The notes beneath the pieces were generated by a model, which did not search any database, had not been told where the DNA came from, and worked only from the letters and a program-made list of their open reading frames with translations. A DNA stretch of 64,000 nt from Pseudomonas mendocina. Its GTDB lineage: Bacteria; Pseudomonadota; Gammaproteobacteria; Pseudomonadales; Pseudomonadaceae. Position 1 is the stretch's first letter. The number at the start of each line of letters is the position of its first letter. The stretch spans positions 124,001 through 188,000 of the forward strand of contig CP148074.1 in assembly GCA_037482215.1 (NCBI GenBank), in the 5' to 3' direction. Both the position numbers and the translations under genes were made by a program. This document shows, one piece after another, positions 34,257-42,474 of this stretch.

Positions 34257-34455
34257 TTGATTCTTCCTTCGTGCGAGATCGCTTGATTGGAGCTGGCTGT
34301 AATTGCCTGCTGTAGATGAAGGGCGACCAGTTTCTGGCGGTGCTTAAATGGCGCGTGCAAAAAATATGAAATTTCTTGGATGCCTCACTGATAAAGGCTT
34401 TGCTCACCCTAAAAAGCTGTCTGTGCAGACAGCTATTACACAGGCTTCAGTGATT

Positions 34456-35268
34456 TTATTGAAACGTGCTGCTGACAACGCCGGGCTCAAGCACTTTGGC
34501 TTCAATGACTTTTTCACTGGAGAGGTTGCGCACCCGAATCACTTCCCCTGCCCTGCCATTGGCCAGAGCTTGGCCTTTGGTGGCTGCGCTGATGCCATCT
34601 TGGCTGGCGCGTATGGTCACAGGGTCGCCGCGACGAATCATTAAGGGTGTGCTGAGTAAGCTGGGGGTTATCAGCTGCCCTTCGCGAATACGCCGTTTGG
34701 CACCTTGGCCACTGACCTCTTGGGGAGTCTGAAAGAAGCCCCTGTTGCTTTTGCTCCACTGAATTTCTTCAAGACGCAGTTGGTTGCTGCTCAGGGTGCT
34801 GTTGCGATCAATGAGTGTGGCCGCATGCACCGCTTGTACATACAGGGTGGTCTGGGCGAATGCGCTAAGCGTCCAGCCGGGGGTGTCGGTGCAGGTCAGT
34901 TGCAGGCGCATGCGTGCGCTGATGTCGGCAACCGGTTCCGCTTGTAGTTGTAAGGGCTGCATGCAGGGGCTGAGTTGCTCGCTTTTGCCGATGAGGCTGA
35001 TTTGCACGGTGTGTCGCACATTTCGCCAACCTTGTTGGCGGGCGTACTCATCGACGGTGTGCTGCACGTGTTCAGTCACCCGCGCTTCGATTTGCCCTGT
35101 GGCCGTAGTGGCGGTGGCATGGCTGGGTAGGAAGAGGAAAAGCAGCGCCAGGCATGCGGAAAAAATACTTCCGCATGCTGGCACTGAAGCGTCATTGCGC
35201 GTAAGTCCAGCATGGTTTTGCGCACTGTGATCGCCAGTAAAATCGTTATAAATCAATTGCATAGTCAT
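34456..35268 (-). CDS. flgA: flagellar P-ring assembly chaperone FlgA (LfgA)
   Basis: Periplasmic chaperone for P-ring (FlgI) assembly, about 270 aa. A long hydrophilic N-terminus precedes the hydrophobic secretion segment (FSACLALLFLFLPSHATA, about 37-54); starts at 35268 or 35262 are possible. The C-terminal SAF-type domain is clear: NRGFFQTPQEVSGQGAKRRI, IREGQLITPSLLSTPLMIRRGDPVTI and GRAGEVIRVRNLSSEKVIEAKV. It diverges from flgB across a 67-base promoter region. In other lateral systems flgM and flgN follow flgA; here the 200 bases downstream hold neither. Confidence 0.92.
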   Translation of the reverse strand: MTMQLIYNDFTGDHSAQNHAGLTRNDASVPACGSIFSACLALLFLFLPSHATATTATGQIEARVTEHVQHTVDEYARQQGWRNVRHTVQISLIGKSEQLSPCMQPLQLQAEPVADISARMRLQLTCTDTPGWTLSAFAQTTLYVQAVHAATLIDRNSTLSSNQLRLEEIQWSKSNRGFFQTPQEVSGQGAKRRIREGQLITPSLLSTPLMIRRGDPVTIRASQDGISAATKGQALANGRAGEVIRVRNLSSEKVIEAKVLEPGVVSSTFQ

Positions 35269-35280
35269 CTATATGGCGGT

Positions 35281-35296
35281 GGGCACGTTTTGTGCT
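35281..35296 (+). promoter_or_regulatory. sigma-54 promoter of the flgB-L operon
   Basis: GGGCACGTTTTGTGCT fits the -24/-12 consensus TGGCACGnnnnTTGCW with two mismatches and the required ten-base spacing between GG and GC. It lies in the 67-base gap between flgA and flgB, and would start transcription near 35308, 28 bases before flgB. Confidence 0.72.
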
Positions 35297-35335
35297 CAGT
35301 GCACCGCATGCTAACCGGTTGAAAGGTAACGGTGG

Positions 35336-35689
35336 ATGAGTATACGGATTGATGACGTAGTCGGCCCGCACGCGCGTGCGCTTGAATTGCGTATGCAGCG
35401 CAGCGAAATTCTGGCGGCCAACCTGGCCAACGAAGATACGCCGGGATTTCTTGCCCGGGATATCGACTTTGCCAGTGAAATGCAGCGGCTGGATTCGTCA
35501 TCCTTGGTTGCCTCCGCCGGTGCCGATCTCAAATACCGCGTACCGACTCAACCTTCGCAGGATGGCAACAGCGTCGAGCTGAGTGTCGAGCAGGCGGAGT
35601 TTTCCAAAAATTCCATGGACTTCCAGACCAGTCTGACCTTTCTCAGCATGAAGTTCCGTGGCCTGAAACAAGCGATAGAGGGACGCTGA
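35336..35689 (+). CDS. flgB: flagellar proximal rod protein FlgB (LfgB)
   Basis: Proximal rod subunit of the basal body, 117 aa, exported by the flagellar type III system. It has the rod-protein N-terminal motif LAANLANEDTPGFLARDIDF (about 27-46) and the C-terminal amphipathic helix NSMDFQTSLTFLSMKFRGLKQAI. It is the first gene of the operon that continues to flgL and the lafW-like gene, two bases before flgC, and starts with ATG after a GGTAACGGTGG leader. Confidence 0.94.
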   Translation: MSIRIDDVVGPHARALELRMQRSEILAANLANEDTPGFLARDIDFASEMQRLDSSSLVASAGADLKYRVPTQPSQDGNSVELSVEQAEFSKNSMDFQTSLTFLSMKFRGLKQAIEGR

Positions 35690-35691
35690 TC

Positions 35692-36120
35692 GTGGCATTC
35701 GATTCCATCTACCGGATTGCCGGTTCGTCCATGAACGCGCAGACCGTTCGTCTCAATACCGTAGCCAGCAACTTGGCCAATGCCGACTCCTCCGCGGCTA
35801 AGCCTGAGGACGTCTATCAGGCGCGCAAGCCCGTGTTTGCTGCGGTTTACAACAATGACCTGATGAGCCGTGGTGCCGGTATGGGCGGTGCCCATGTGCA
35901 GGTGCTGGATGTGGTCAGCGCTGGGCGCGACCCCGTGCGCCGCTACGAGCCAGGCAATCCAATGGCCGATGGTCGTGGCTATGTCTATTACGCCGATATC
36001 AATCAGATCGAAGAAATGACCGACATGATGTCGGCCACCCGCAGTTTTGAAACCGGTGTTGAAGTACTCAATCGCCTGAAGAGCATGCAGCAGGGTCTGC
36101 TTAAGCTGGGAGAGAGCTGA
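35692..36120 (+). CDS. flgC: flagellar proximal rod protein FlgC (LfgC)
   Basis: Proximal rod subunit, 142 aa, starting with GTG two bases after flgB. The N-terminal rod motif is LNTVASNLANADSSAAKPEDVYQARKPVF and the C-terminal part has YYADINQIEEMTDMMSATRSFETGVEVLNRLKSM, both typical of FlgC. Its stop codon overlaps the start of flgD by one base (TGATG). Confidence 0.94.
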   Translation: MAFDSIYRIAGSSMNAQTVRLNTVASNLANADSSAAKPEDVYQARKPVFAAVYNNDLMSRGAGMGGAHVQVLDVVSAGRDPVRRYEPGNPMADGRGYVYYADINQIEEMTDMMSATRSFETGVEVLNRLKSMQQGLLKLGES

Positions 36121-36797
36121 TGAGCCAAGTCACTAACAACACGTCTGCCAATAGCGGCTACGGTGCGGATGAAATCGTAAAACAGGCGGTTAACGTCAGC
36201 GATGCAGCGCAGATGGAGAACAACTTCATCACCCTGATGGTTGCCCAGATCAAGAATCAGGATCCGACCGATCCTGTTGATAGCAGCGAGTTCCTCAATC
36301 AGTACTCGGCCATGAGCCAGGTTAAGAGCCTGGAGAACATGGCGAGCATGACCCAGAGCAATCTGGTGCTGCTGGACAACCTGCAAACCCTCACCGCAGC
36401 CGGCCTTGTGGGGCAAGAGGTAAAGGTAACCAGTGATTCCGTGCAGCTCGCTGATGAGCCGGTGACCGGCATCATCAATCTTGAGTATGCCGCAGGCGCG
36501 TTGTCACTGGTGCTGACTGACAGCCGTGGCGTCAGCCGGGAAATTAACCTGGGCTCGCAGGCGCCGGGCAAGGTGCCGTTCGAACTGGACGCCGAGAAGC
36601 TTGGGCTGACGCCGGGTACTTATCAGCTCTCCGTTAAGAGTGACAGCGGTGAGTACCCGACTACCGAGCTGGCTGGAGTGGTCAAGCAGGTGCGTGTCAG
36701 CACTGAAGGCCCGGTACTGGATATCGCCGGTATTGGCTCTGTGCCCTTCTACAACATTACCGAGTTCGGCCCGGCCCCTGTTGCCGGTCTGCTCTGA
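36120..36797 (+). CDS. flgD: flagellar hook capping protein FlgD (LfgD)
   Basis: Scaffold cap that directs hook assembly and is later replaced by FlgK. The 225-aa protein has the conserved FlgD N-terminus (MENNFITLMVAQIKNQDPTDPVDSSEFLNQYSAMSQVKSLE, about 31-71) and C-terminal Ig-like/FLG domains with EYPTTELAGVVKQV. It is translationally coupled to flgC. Confidence 0.94.
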   Translation: MSQVTNNTSANSGYGADEIVKQAVNVSDAAQMENNFITLMVAQIKNQDPTDPVDSSEFLNQYSAMSQVKSLENMASMTQSNLVLLDNLQTLTAAGLVGQEVKVTSDSVQLADEPVTGIINLEYAAGALSLVLTDSRGVSREINLGSQAPGKVPFELDAEKLGLTPGTYQLSVKSDSGEYPTTELAGVVKQVRVSTEGPVLDIAGIGSVPFYNITEFGPAPVAGLL

Positions 36798-36830
36798 TCC
36801 CGTTTGCCGATTATTTAAGGTTTTGACGCC

Positions 36831-38024
36831 ATGAGTTTCAACGTAGCCCTGACTGGTTTGAACGCCGTCAACGAACAGCTCAACACCATCAGTAACAACA
36901 TCGCCAACGCCGGTACTACGGGTTTCAAATCATCCCGTACCGAGTTCGGCAGCATCTATGCCGACTCACAGGCCATGGGTGTTGAGGTGCTCGGTACAAC
37001 CCAGAGCATCAGCCAGAATGGCTCGCTGGTCACAACCGGTCGTACCCTCGACCTGGCCATTGCCGGCAGTGGTTTCTACATCACGCGTACACCTACTGGC
37101 GAAGTCAGCTACACCCGTGCGGGTGTATTCACTGCCAATAAAGACAACCTGATCGTAAACGCGGCAGGGCAGCGTTTGCAGGGCTACACCGTAGATGCGG
37201 CGGGCAACCTGCTGGAAGGCGTCATGGGTGATATGCAGCTGCAAAGCGCTAACCTCCCGGCTAAGGCCACCGAGACGCTGGATTTCGTCATGAACCTGGA
37301 TTCAAACGAAGAAGTCCCGCTGCTGGCGTTCGATGCCAATGACGTCAACACCTACAACTCCACTTACACCACCAAGGTGTTTGACTCCCAGGGCAAAGAG
37401 CACACTCTGACTCAGTATTTCGTTAAAACATCGCCCAACAACTGGAACGCCTACTACTTTGCCGATGGCGTGGATGTGACGCCAGCTGCGGGTCCTCAAG
37501 CGATTAGCTTCACCACAGGCGGTGCGTTGGCCTCCCCGACGGCTCCAGTAAACGTCAGCTTCAACCTGGTCGGGGTTGATGCCATGAACGTGGCGGTGAA
37601 CTACAGCAACTCCAGCCAATATGGCACCGACTTTGTGGTGACCAGCAACCGCGCTTCGGGCTATGCCGCAGGTGAACAAACCGGTCTTTCCATCGAGAAA
37701 GACGGCATGGTCTACGCCAACTACAGCAACGGCCAGCGCATGCTGCAAGGTCAGGTTGCCCTGGCTAACTTCGCCAACCCCGGTGGTCTGCGCAGCGTAG
37801 ACGGTACCGCCTGGCAAGAGACGGCTGAATCCGGCCAGGTGCTGATTGGTATTCCGGGTGCAGGTGCATTCGGTGAGCTGGTGGCTGGCGCCCTGGAGAA
37901 CTCCAACGTCGACCTGACTGAGCAGCTGGTGGGGTTGATGGAAGGCCAGCGTAACTACCAGGCCAACACCCGCGTGCTGACCACTAACAAAGAACTGATT
38001 CAAAGCCTGTTTGGCGCGATCTGA
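36831..38024 (+). CDS. flgE: flagellar hook protein FlgE (LfgE)
   Basis: Major hook subunit, 397 aa. The N-terminus (MSFNVALTGLNAVNEQLNTISNNIANAGTTGFKSSRTEFG) and the C-terminus (NVDLTEQLVGLMEGQRNYQANTRVLTTNKELIQSLF) are the conserved rod/hook family ends; the intervening domains include GSGFYITRTPTGEVSYTRAG. Length is at the short end of the FlgE range, consistent with the other compact lateral-type components here. Confidence 0.95.
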   Translation: MSFNVALTGLNAVNEQLNTISNNIANAGTTGFKSSRTEFGSIYADSQAMGVEVLGTTQSISQNGSLVTTGRTLDLAIAGSGFYITRTPTGEVSYTRAGVFTANKDNLIVNAAGQRLQGYTVDAAGNLLEGVMGDMQLQSANLPAKATETLDFVMNLDSNEEVPLLAFDANDVNTYNSTYTTKVFDSQGKEHTLTQYFVKTSPNNWNAYYFADGVDVTPAAGPQAISFTTGGALASPTAPVNVSFNLVGVDAMNVAVNYSNSSQYGTDFVVTSNRASGYAAGEQTGLSIEKDGMVYANYSNGQRMLQGQVALANFANPGGLRSVDGTAWQETAESGQVLIGIPGAGAFGELVAGALENSNVDLTEQLVGLMEGQRNYQANTRVLTTNKELIQSLFGAI

Positions 38025-38033
38025 GGCTGATCC

Positions 38034-38765
38034 ATGGACCGTTTGGGTTACACCGCAATGAGCGCAGCCAGCCGCACCATGAGTTCGCTGACGGTGCGTG
38101 CTAACAACCTCGCCAACGTCAACACGCCGGGCTTCCGTGCCGACATGGAACAGGCCGAGAGCGTCTCGTTGGAAGGCTATGGCTACGACAGCCGGCATAT
38201 GGCTGTGGCGCGTAACAACGGCATTGATCTTACGCCGGGTGAGCTGATGGCGACCGGGCGTGAACTGGATGTGGCCATTCAGGGCGCAGGCCTGCTGGTG
38301 GTCGAAAATGCCGAAGGTGAAGAGCGTTACACCCGCCACGGTGCGTTACAGGTGGATGCTCAGCTGCGCCTGACCGTGAATGGCTTGCCGCTGATGGGTG
38401 AAGGTGGCCCGATCGTTCTGCCTGAATACGACCAGCTCAGCATCGGCCGTGACGGCACCGTTTCGGTGGTGCCGCGCGGTGATTACCTGACAGCCGAAGT
38501 TGACCGTATCCGTATGGTGGATGTGCCCGCCACCAACCTGACCAAAGACGCGACCGGCCTGCTCACCACGCTGGATGGGACGCCTGCGGCTGACGCTGAA
38601 AATGCGGTCTTGGCCAGCGGTTACCTGGAGGCCAGCAACGTGTCTTCAATTGACCAGTTGATGGCCACCATGAGCCTCAACCGCCTGTTTGAAACCCAGG
38701 TGAAAATGATGAAAGCGGCCGAGGATCTGTCCGAAGCCGGCAACCGCATGATCCGCGGCAGCTAA
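38034..38765 (+). CDS. flgF: flagellar proximal rod protein FlgF (LfgF)
   Basis: Rod subunit of 243 aa. It has the rod-family N-terminus (SSLTVRANNLANVNTPGFRADMEQA), the central GRELDVAIQGAGLLVVENAEGEERYTRHG and the C-terminal helix SIDQLMATMSLNRLFETQVKMMKAAED. It sits nine bases after flgE and 22 bases before flgG in the normal operon order. Confidence 0.94.
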   Translation: MDRLGYTAMSAASRTMSSLTVRANNLANVNTPGFRADMEQAESVSLEGYGYDSRHMAVARNNGIDLTPGELMATGRELDVAIQGAGLLVVENAEGEERYTRHGALQVDAQLRLTVNGLPLMGEGGPIVLPEYDQLSIGRDGTVSVVPRGDYLTAEVDRIRMVDVPATNLTKDATGLLTTLDGTPAADAENAVLASGYLEASNVSSIDQLMATMSLNRLFETQVKMMKAAEDLSEAGNRMIRGS

Positions 38766-38787
38766 GCGGGCAGACAGGAGAAAGCAT

Positions 38788-39573
38788 ATGAGTTCGGCAT
38801 TGTGGGTCAGCAAAACCGGTCTGGCCGCCCAGGACAAAGCCATGGGCGCTGTGGCCAATAACCTGGCCAACGTCAACACCAAAGGCTTCAAGAGCGACCG
38901 CGTGGTTTTTGAAGACCTGTTCTATTCCATCGAAAAGCAGCCGGGTGCACAGGCTGATGAGATCAACACCGTACCTTCCGGCATTCAGCTAGGCAGTGGT
39001 GTACGCATTGCCGGTACGCAGAAAGTCTTCACTGAAGGCAACATCGAACCCACCGGCCAGCCGATGGATCTGGCCATTGTGGGCAGCGGCTTCTTTCAGG
39101 TTGAAGCGCCAAACGGTGACATCTACTACACCGAAAACGGTCAGTTTCAGCTGAACAACGAAAGCATGCTGGTCAATTCTCAGGGCCTGCCACTGGTGCC
39201 GGGGATCGAAGTGCCTGCGGGCAGCACTCGCTTTACCGTCGGTGCGGACGGCATCGTCACCGCTGTATTGCCGGGCGATAGCCTGCCCAGTGAACTGGGG
39301 CAGATCACTTTGGTGAACTTCACCAACCCCACTGGCTTGGAGGCGTTGGGCGGTAACCTGTACCGTGAGACCGCCGCCAGCGGTGAGCCTGTTGAGGGTG
39401 TGGCCGGTCAAGATGGCCTCGGCCAGCTCAAGCAAGGTGTATTGGAAGGTTCCAACGTAGAAGTGGTCGAGGCCATGGTCAATATGATCTCCATCCAGCG
39501 CGCTTATGAGGCCAATGCCAAGGTGCTGGATGCCGCATCCGGCATGCAGCAGTTCCTCAACCAGACGGTGTAA
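38788..39573 (+). CDS. flgG: flagellar distal rod protein FlgG (LfgG)
   Basis: Distal rod subunit, 261 aa, the usual length. Conserved features are DKAMGAVANNLANVNTKGFKSDRVVFEDLFY (about 15-45), QPMDLAIVGSGFFQVEAPNGDIYYTENGQFQ in the middle and GSNVEVVEAMVNMISIQRAYEANAKVLDAASGM at the end. The ATG follows an AGGAGA site. Confidence 0.95.
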   Translation: MSSALWVSKTGLAAQDKAMGAVANNLANVNTKGFKSDRVVFEDLFYSIEKQPGAQADEINTVPSGIQLGSGVRIAGTQKVFTEGNIEPTGQPMDLAIVGSGFFQVEAPNGDIYYTENGQFQLNNESMLVNSQGLPLVPGIEVPAGSTRFTVGADGIVTAVLPGDSLPSELGQITLVNFTNPTGLEALGGNLYRETAASGEPVEGVAGQDGLGQLKQGVLEGSNVEVVEAMVNMISIQRAYEANAKVLDAASGMQQFLNQTV

Positions 39574-39577
39574 TGGG

Positions 39578-40240
39578 ATGACCCGCCTGACTCTGCTTGC
39601 GCTGAGCCTGTTGCTCGGTGGCTGTGCCAGCTTCAACGAAATGCTGCCTGAAGAAGACTCCAGCCGTTATGAACCGCTGGAGTTGGACTACAGCCAGCCG
39701 CCGACTGTCAGTGGTGGGCTGTTCCGCAGTGGCTATGCCGGTTCGCTGATCAGCGACAAGCGCGCCGTGCGCGTGGGTGACATCCTCACCGTGGTGTTGG
39801 ATGAGTCCACCCAGTCGAGCAAGAGTGCAGGTACCAGCTTTGGTAAGAGCTCAAGCATCGGCATTGGCATCCCGACGATTCTCGACAAGCAGTTCGATCA
39901 GCTGAATACCCAGGCTGAGGCCGAGCGGGATTTTGATGGCTCGGCCAAAAGCTCGCAGCAGAACACCCTGCGCGGGGCCATCGCGGTCACTGTGCATCAG
40001 GTATTGCCCAACGGCACCCTGCTGATTCGTGGCGAGAAAGCCCTGCGCCTGAACCAGGGCGACGAATACATCCGCCTGGAAGGTCTGGTGCGCATGGATG
40101 ACATCAGCCGTGGCAACCGCATCTCCTCGCAGAATGTCGCCAATGCGCGCATCTCCTACGCCGGTCGCGGTGTGCTCAATGACAGCAACAGTGCCGGTTG
40201 GCTGAGCCGTTTCTTCAGCAGCCCGCTGTTCCCACTGTAA
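39578..40240 (+). CDS. flgH: flagellar L-ring lipoprotein FlgH (LfgH)
   Basis: Outer-membrane L-ring subunit, 220 aa, a lipoprotein with signal peptide MTRLTLLALSLLLGGCASF and lipobox LLGGC. The conserved FlgH core includes RVGDILTVVLDESTQSSKSAGT, LRGAIAVTVHQVLPNGTLLIRGEKAL and VANARISYAGRGVL. The open frame extends upstream into flgG, but the ATG at 39578, five bases after the flgG stop, is chosen because it begins the lipoprotein signal. Confidence 0.95.
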   Translation: MTRLTLLALSLLLGGCASFNEMLPEEDSSRYEPLELDYSQPPTVSGGLFRSGYAGSLISDKRAVRVGDILTVVLDESTQSSKSAGTSFGKSSSIGIGIPTILDKQFDQLNTQAEAERDFDGSAKSSQQNTLRGAIAVTVHQVLPNGTLLIRGEKALRLNQGDEYIRLEGLVRMDDISRGNRISSQNVANARISYAGRGVLNDSNSAGWLSRFFSSPLFPL

Positions 40241-40250
40241 GAGGCCCGTC

Positions 40251-41345
40251 ATGTTTCAACGTTTAATCCTTGCCTGCGCCTTGAGCTTTCCCCTGTCAGC
40301 GCTGGCGGTGCCGCTGATGGATTTGGTGGATGTCGAAGGCATCCGCGGTAACCAGTTGGTGGGCTATGGCCTGGTGGTGGGCCTGGACGGCACGGGTGAC
40401 AAAAATCAGGTGAAATTCACCAGCCAGTCCGTGGCCAACATGATCAAACAGTTCGGCATCAACCTGCCGGACAACGTGGATCCAAAACTGAAAAACGTCG
40501 CGGCTGTTAGCGTCACGGCCGACATTCCGCCTTCCTACAGCCCCGGTCAGACCGTAGATGTCACCGTCGCCTCATTGGGCGATGCCAAGAGCCTGCGCGG
40601 CGGCCAGTTGATGATGACCCCGCTGCATGGCGTGGACGGCGAAATCTACGCCTTGGCGCAAGGTGCAATCGTGGTTGGCGGGCTGAATGCCAGCGGCGCC
40701 AGCGGTTCCAGTGTGGCGATCAATTCTGCCAACAGCGGCCGCGTACCCAATGGTGCGACCGTGGAGCGGATGATCCCCACTGACTTTAGTGAGCGCCCTG
40801 ACGTCATGCTTAACCTGCGCGAGCCGAGTTTCCAGACTGCAACGCGAGTGGTCGAAGCGGTTAACCAGCGTTTTGGTATGGGCACCGCGACGGCGCTGAA
40901 TGCCACCAAGATTTCCTTGCGTGCCCCGCAGGCCAGCACTCAGCGCATTAGCTTTATGGCGATGCTCGAAGGGCTGGAGATTGCCGAAGGTCGTGAGCGG
41001 CCAAAGGTAGTATTCAACAGCCGTACGGGGACTGTTGTGGTGGGTGAAGGTGTGCGGGTTAAGGCGGCAGCCGTCAGCCATGGCAGCTTGACGGTGACGA
41101 TCAGCGAAACTCCGCAGGTTAGCCAGCCCAATGCGTTTTCTCAGGGGCAGACCGCTGTGGTGCCGCGCTCTGATGTAGAGGTCGCGCAAGACCGCAACGG
41201 CATGTTCCGCTGGCCGGAAGGGGCGAGCCTGGACAGCATCATCAACACGGTGAACAGCCTGGGCGCGACCCCAGATGATGTGATGAGCATCCTTCAGGCC
41301 CTGGAGCGTGCGGGTGCCCTTAATGCTGAATTGATTGTGATCTGA
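40251..41345 (+). CDS. flgI: flagellar P-ring protein FlgI (LfgI)
   Basis: Periplasmic P-ring subunit of 364 aa with a cleavable signal peptide (MFQRLILACALSFPLSALA). Conserved segments include DVEGIRGNQLVGYGLVVGLDGTGDK, VAAVSVTADIPPSYSPGQTVDVTVASLGDAKSLRGG and the C-terminal DSIINTVNSLGATPDDVMSILQALERAGAL. Assembly would use the FlgA encoded upstream. Starts 11 bases after flgH. Confidence 0.96.
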   Translation: MFQRLILACALSFPLSALAVPLMDLVDVEGIRGNQLVGYGLVVGLDGTGDKNQVKFTSQSVANMIKQFGINLPDNVDPKLKNVAAVSVTADIPPSYSPGQTVDVTVASLGDAKSLRGGQLMMTPLHGVDGEIYALAQGAIVVGGLNASGASGSSVAINSANSGRVPNGATVERMIPTDFSERPDVMLNLREPSFQTATRVVEAVNQRFGMGTATALNATKISLRAPQASTQRISFMAMLEGLEIAEGRERPKVVFNSRTGTVVVGEGVRVKAAAVSHGSLTVTISETPQVSQPNAFSQGQTAVVPRSDVEVAQDRNGMFRWPEGASLDSIINTVNSLGATPDDVMSILQALERAGALNAELIVI

Positions 41346-41347
41346 CC

Positions 41348-42463
41348 ATGAGCATTGTTTCTTTCACGCAACACCTCGGCACGCAACGTGCGGGCTCCGA
41401 CACCATCAGCCGCGCCCGCGAGCAGAAGTTGCAACTGGCCGCCGAGCAATTCGAAGCGCTGTTCCTGCAACAGATCCTCAAGCAGATGCGCAAAGCCAGC
41501 GACGTGCTCAGTGACGGTAACCCCATGCGCAGTCGCGAACTGGACAGCATGCGCGATTTTTACGATCAGGCACTGGCTGACACCCTGTCCAAGCGTAAGC
41601 AAACCGGCATTGCCGATATGCTGGTGGCGCAGTTATCCCCAGGCGCCCTGCCCGATTACGAGGCTGCTGCCCTGGCCGCCCGCGAGGCCGAACTGCCTGC
41701 TCGCACGGCCACCAGCTTCCAGGAGCCGATACGCAGCACGTGGCAGCGGAGCCGCAGCGAATCGCCCTGGCCTGTTGCGCAGGCGGCTAATGAGCCGGTG
41801 GATTTCAAGTCGCTGGTGCAGCGCGTGATCAATCAAGAGTCTGATGGCCGGGTGGATGCTGTGTCACCAAAAGGTGCCTTGGGCCTTATGCAGCTGATGC
41901 CTGGTACGGCACAAGACATGGCGGCAGAGCTGGGCATTGAGTTTGATCAGGCCCGTTTGACCACTGATGCCGACTACAACATGCAGCTGGGTACGGCGTA
42001 CCTGCAGCGTATGTTGCAGCGCTACGACGGCAGCCCAGCGCTGGCCTTGGCGGCCTATAACGCAGGCCCGGGTAAAGTGGATGAGTGGCTGCAGGTCAAC
42101 GGTGACCCGCGTACGGGCGAAATTGGCGAGCAGGCCTGGATTGCGCGTATCCCTTATCAGGAAACCCGGGACTACGCCCGTAAGATTCTTGCTGCTATGG
42201 ATGACGCCGACGCACCGGCCCGCGAGCAGGCCGCCGTGCAGCGCGCTGAGTCTCAGCAGCGACTGGCCAGCGCCCTGAGCGCCGACAGCGGTGTGTTGTT
42301 GAGCAACCTCGCCAGCCAACAGTTAAACCTGCCGCTGCAAACAACCCTTAAGTCTGACGCCAGTCGTGTCGCCTTAAATTCAGTAACACGTGAATTATCT
42401 GCTGAAGGCGACGCTGCTGCGCGCCTTCCGGCGTTTGCTCAGCCTGTTCGGCTTGAGCGTTAG
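41348..42463 (+). CDS. flgJ: FlgJ-type rod cap with a C-terminal SLT lytic transglycosylase domain (LfgJ)
   Basis: Rod-scaffold protein of 371 aa that also opens the peptidoglycan. The N-terminal rod-cap domain is FlgJ-like (about 25-95: AAEQFEALFLQQILKQMRKA, LDSMRDFYDQALADTL). The C-terminal catalytic domain (about 152-290) is not the usual GH73 glucosaminidase of FlgJ but an SLT/GH23 lytic transglycosylase: catalytic Glu164 in VINQESDGRVD, then PKGALGLMQLMPGTAQD and LALAAYNAGPGKVD. A further tail of about 70 residues has no recognised domain. Located normally between flgI and flgK. Confidence 0.9.
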   Translation: MSIVSFTQHLGTQRAGSDTISRAREQKLQLAAEQFEALFLQQILKQMRKASDVLSDGNPMRSRELDSMRDFYDQALADTLSKRKQTGIADMLVAQLSPGALPDYEAAALAAREAELPARTATSFQEPIRSTWQRSRSESPWPVAQAANEPVDFKSLVQRVINQESDGRVDAVSPKGALGLMQLMPGTAQDMAAELGIEFDQARLTTDADYNMQLGTAYLQRMLQRYDGSPALALAAYNAGPGKVDEWLQVNGDPRTGEIGEQAWIARIPYQETRDYARKILAAMDDADAPAREQAAVQRAESQQRLASALSADSGVLLSNLASQQLNLPLQTTLKSDASRVALNSVTRELSAEGDAAARLPAFAQPVRLER

Positions 42464-42474
42464 GAGAGTCCGTT

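Noticed and set aside
34300..34370. Sigma-28 promoter upstream of the flagellin gene
   Set aside because: A TAAG with correct 15-base spacing is present, but the -10 part (GTCGCCC) matches only three of eight consensus bases; too weak to list as a feature.
34348..34644. Small plus-strand frame that might be an FlgM or FlgN gene
   Set aside because: It lacks a ribosome site, overlaps flgA in antisense and has none of the FlgM C-terminal helix pattern.
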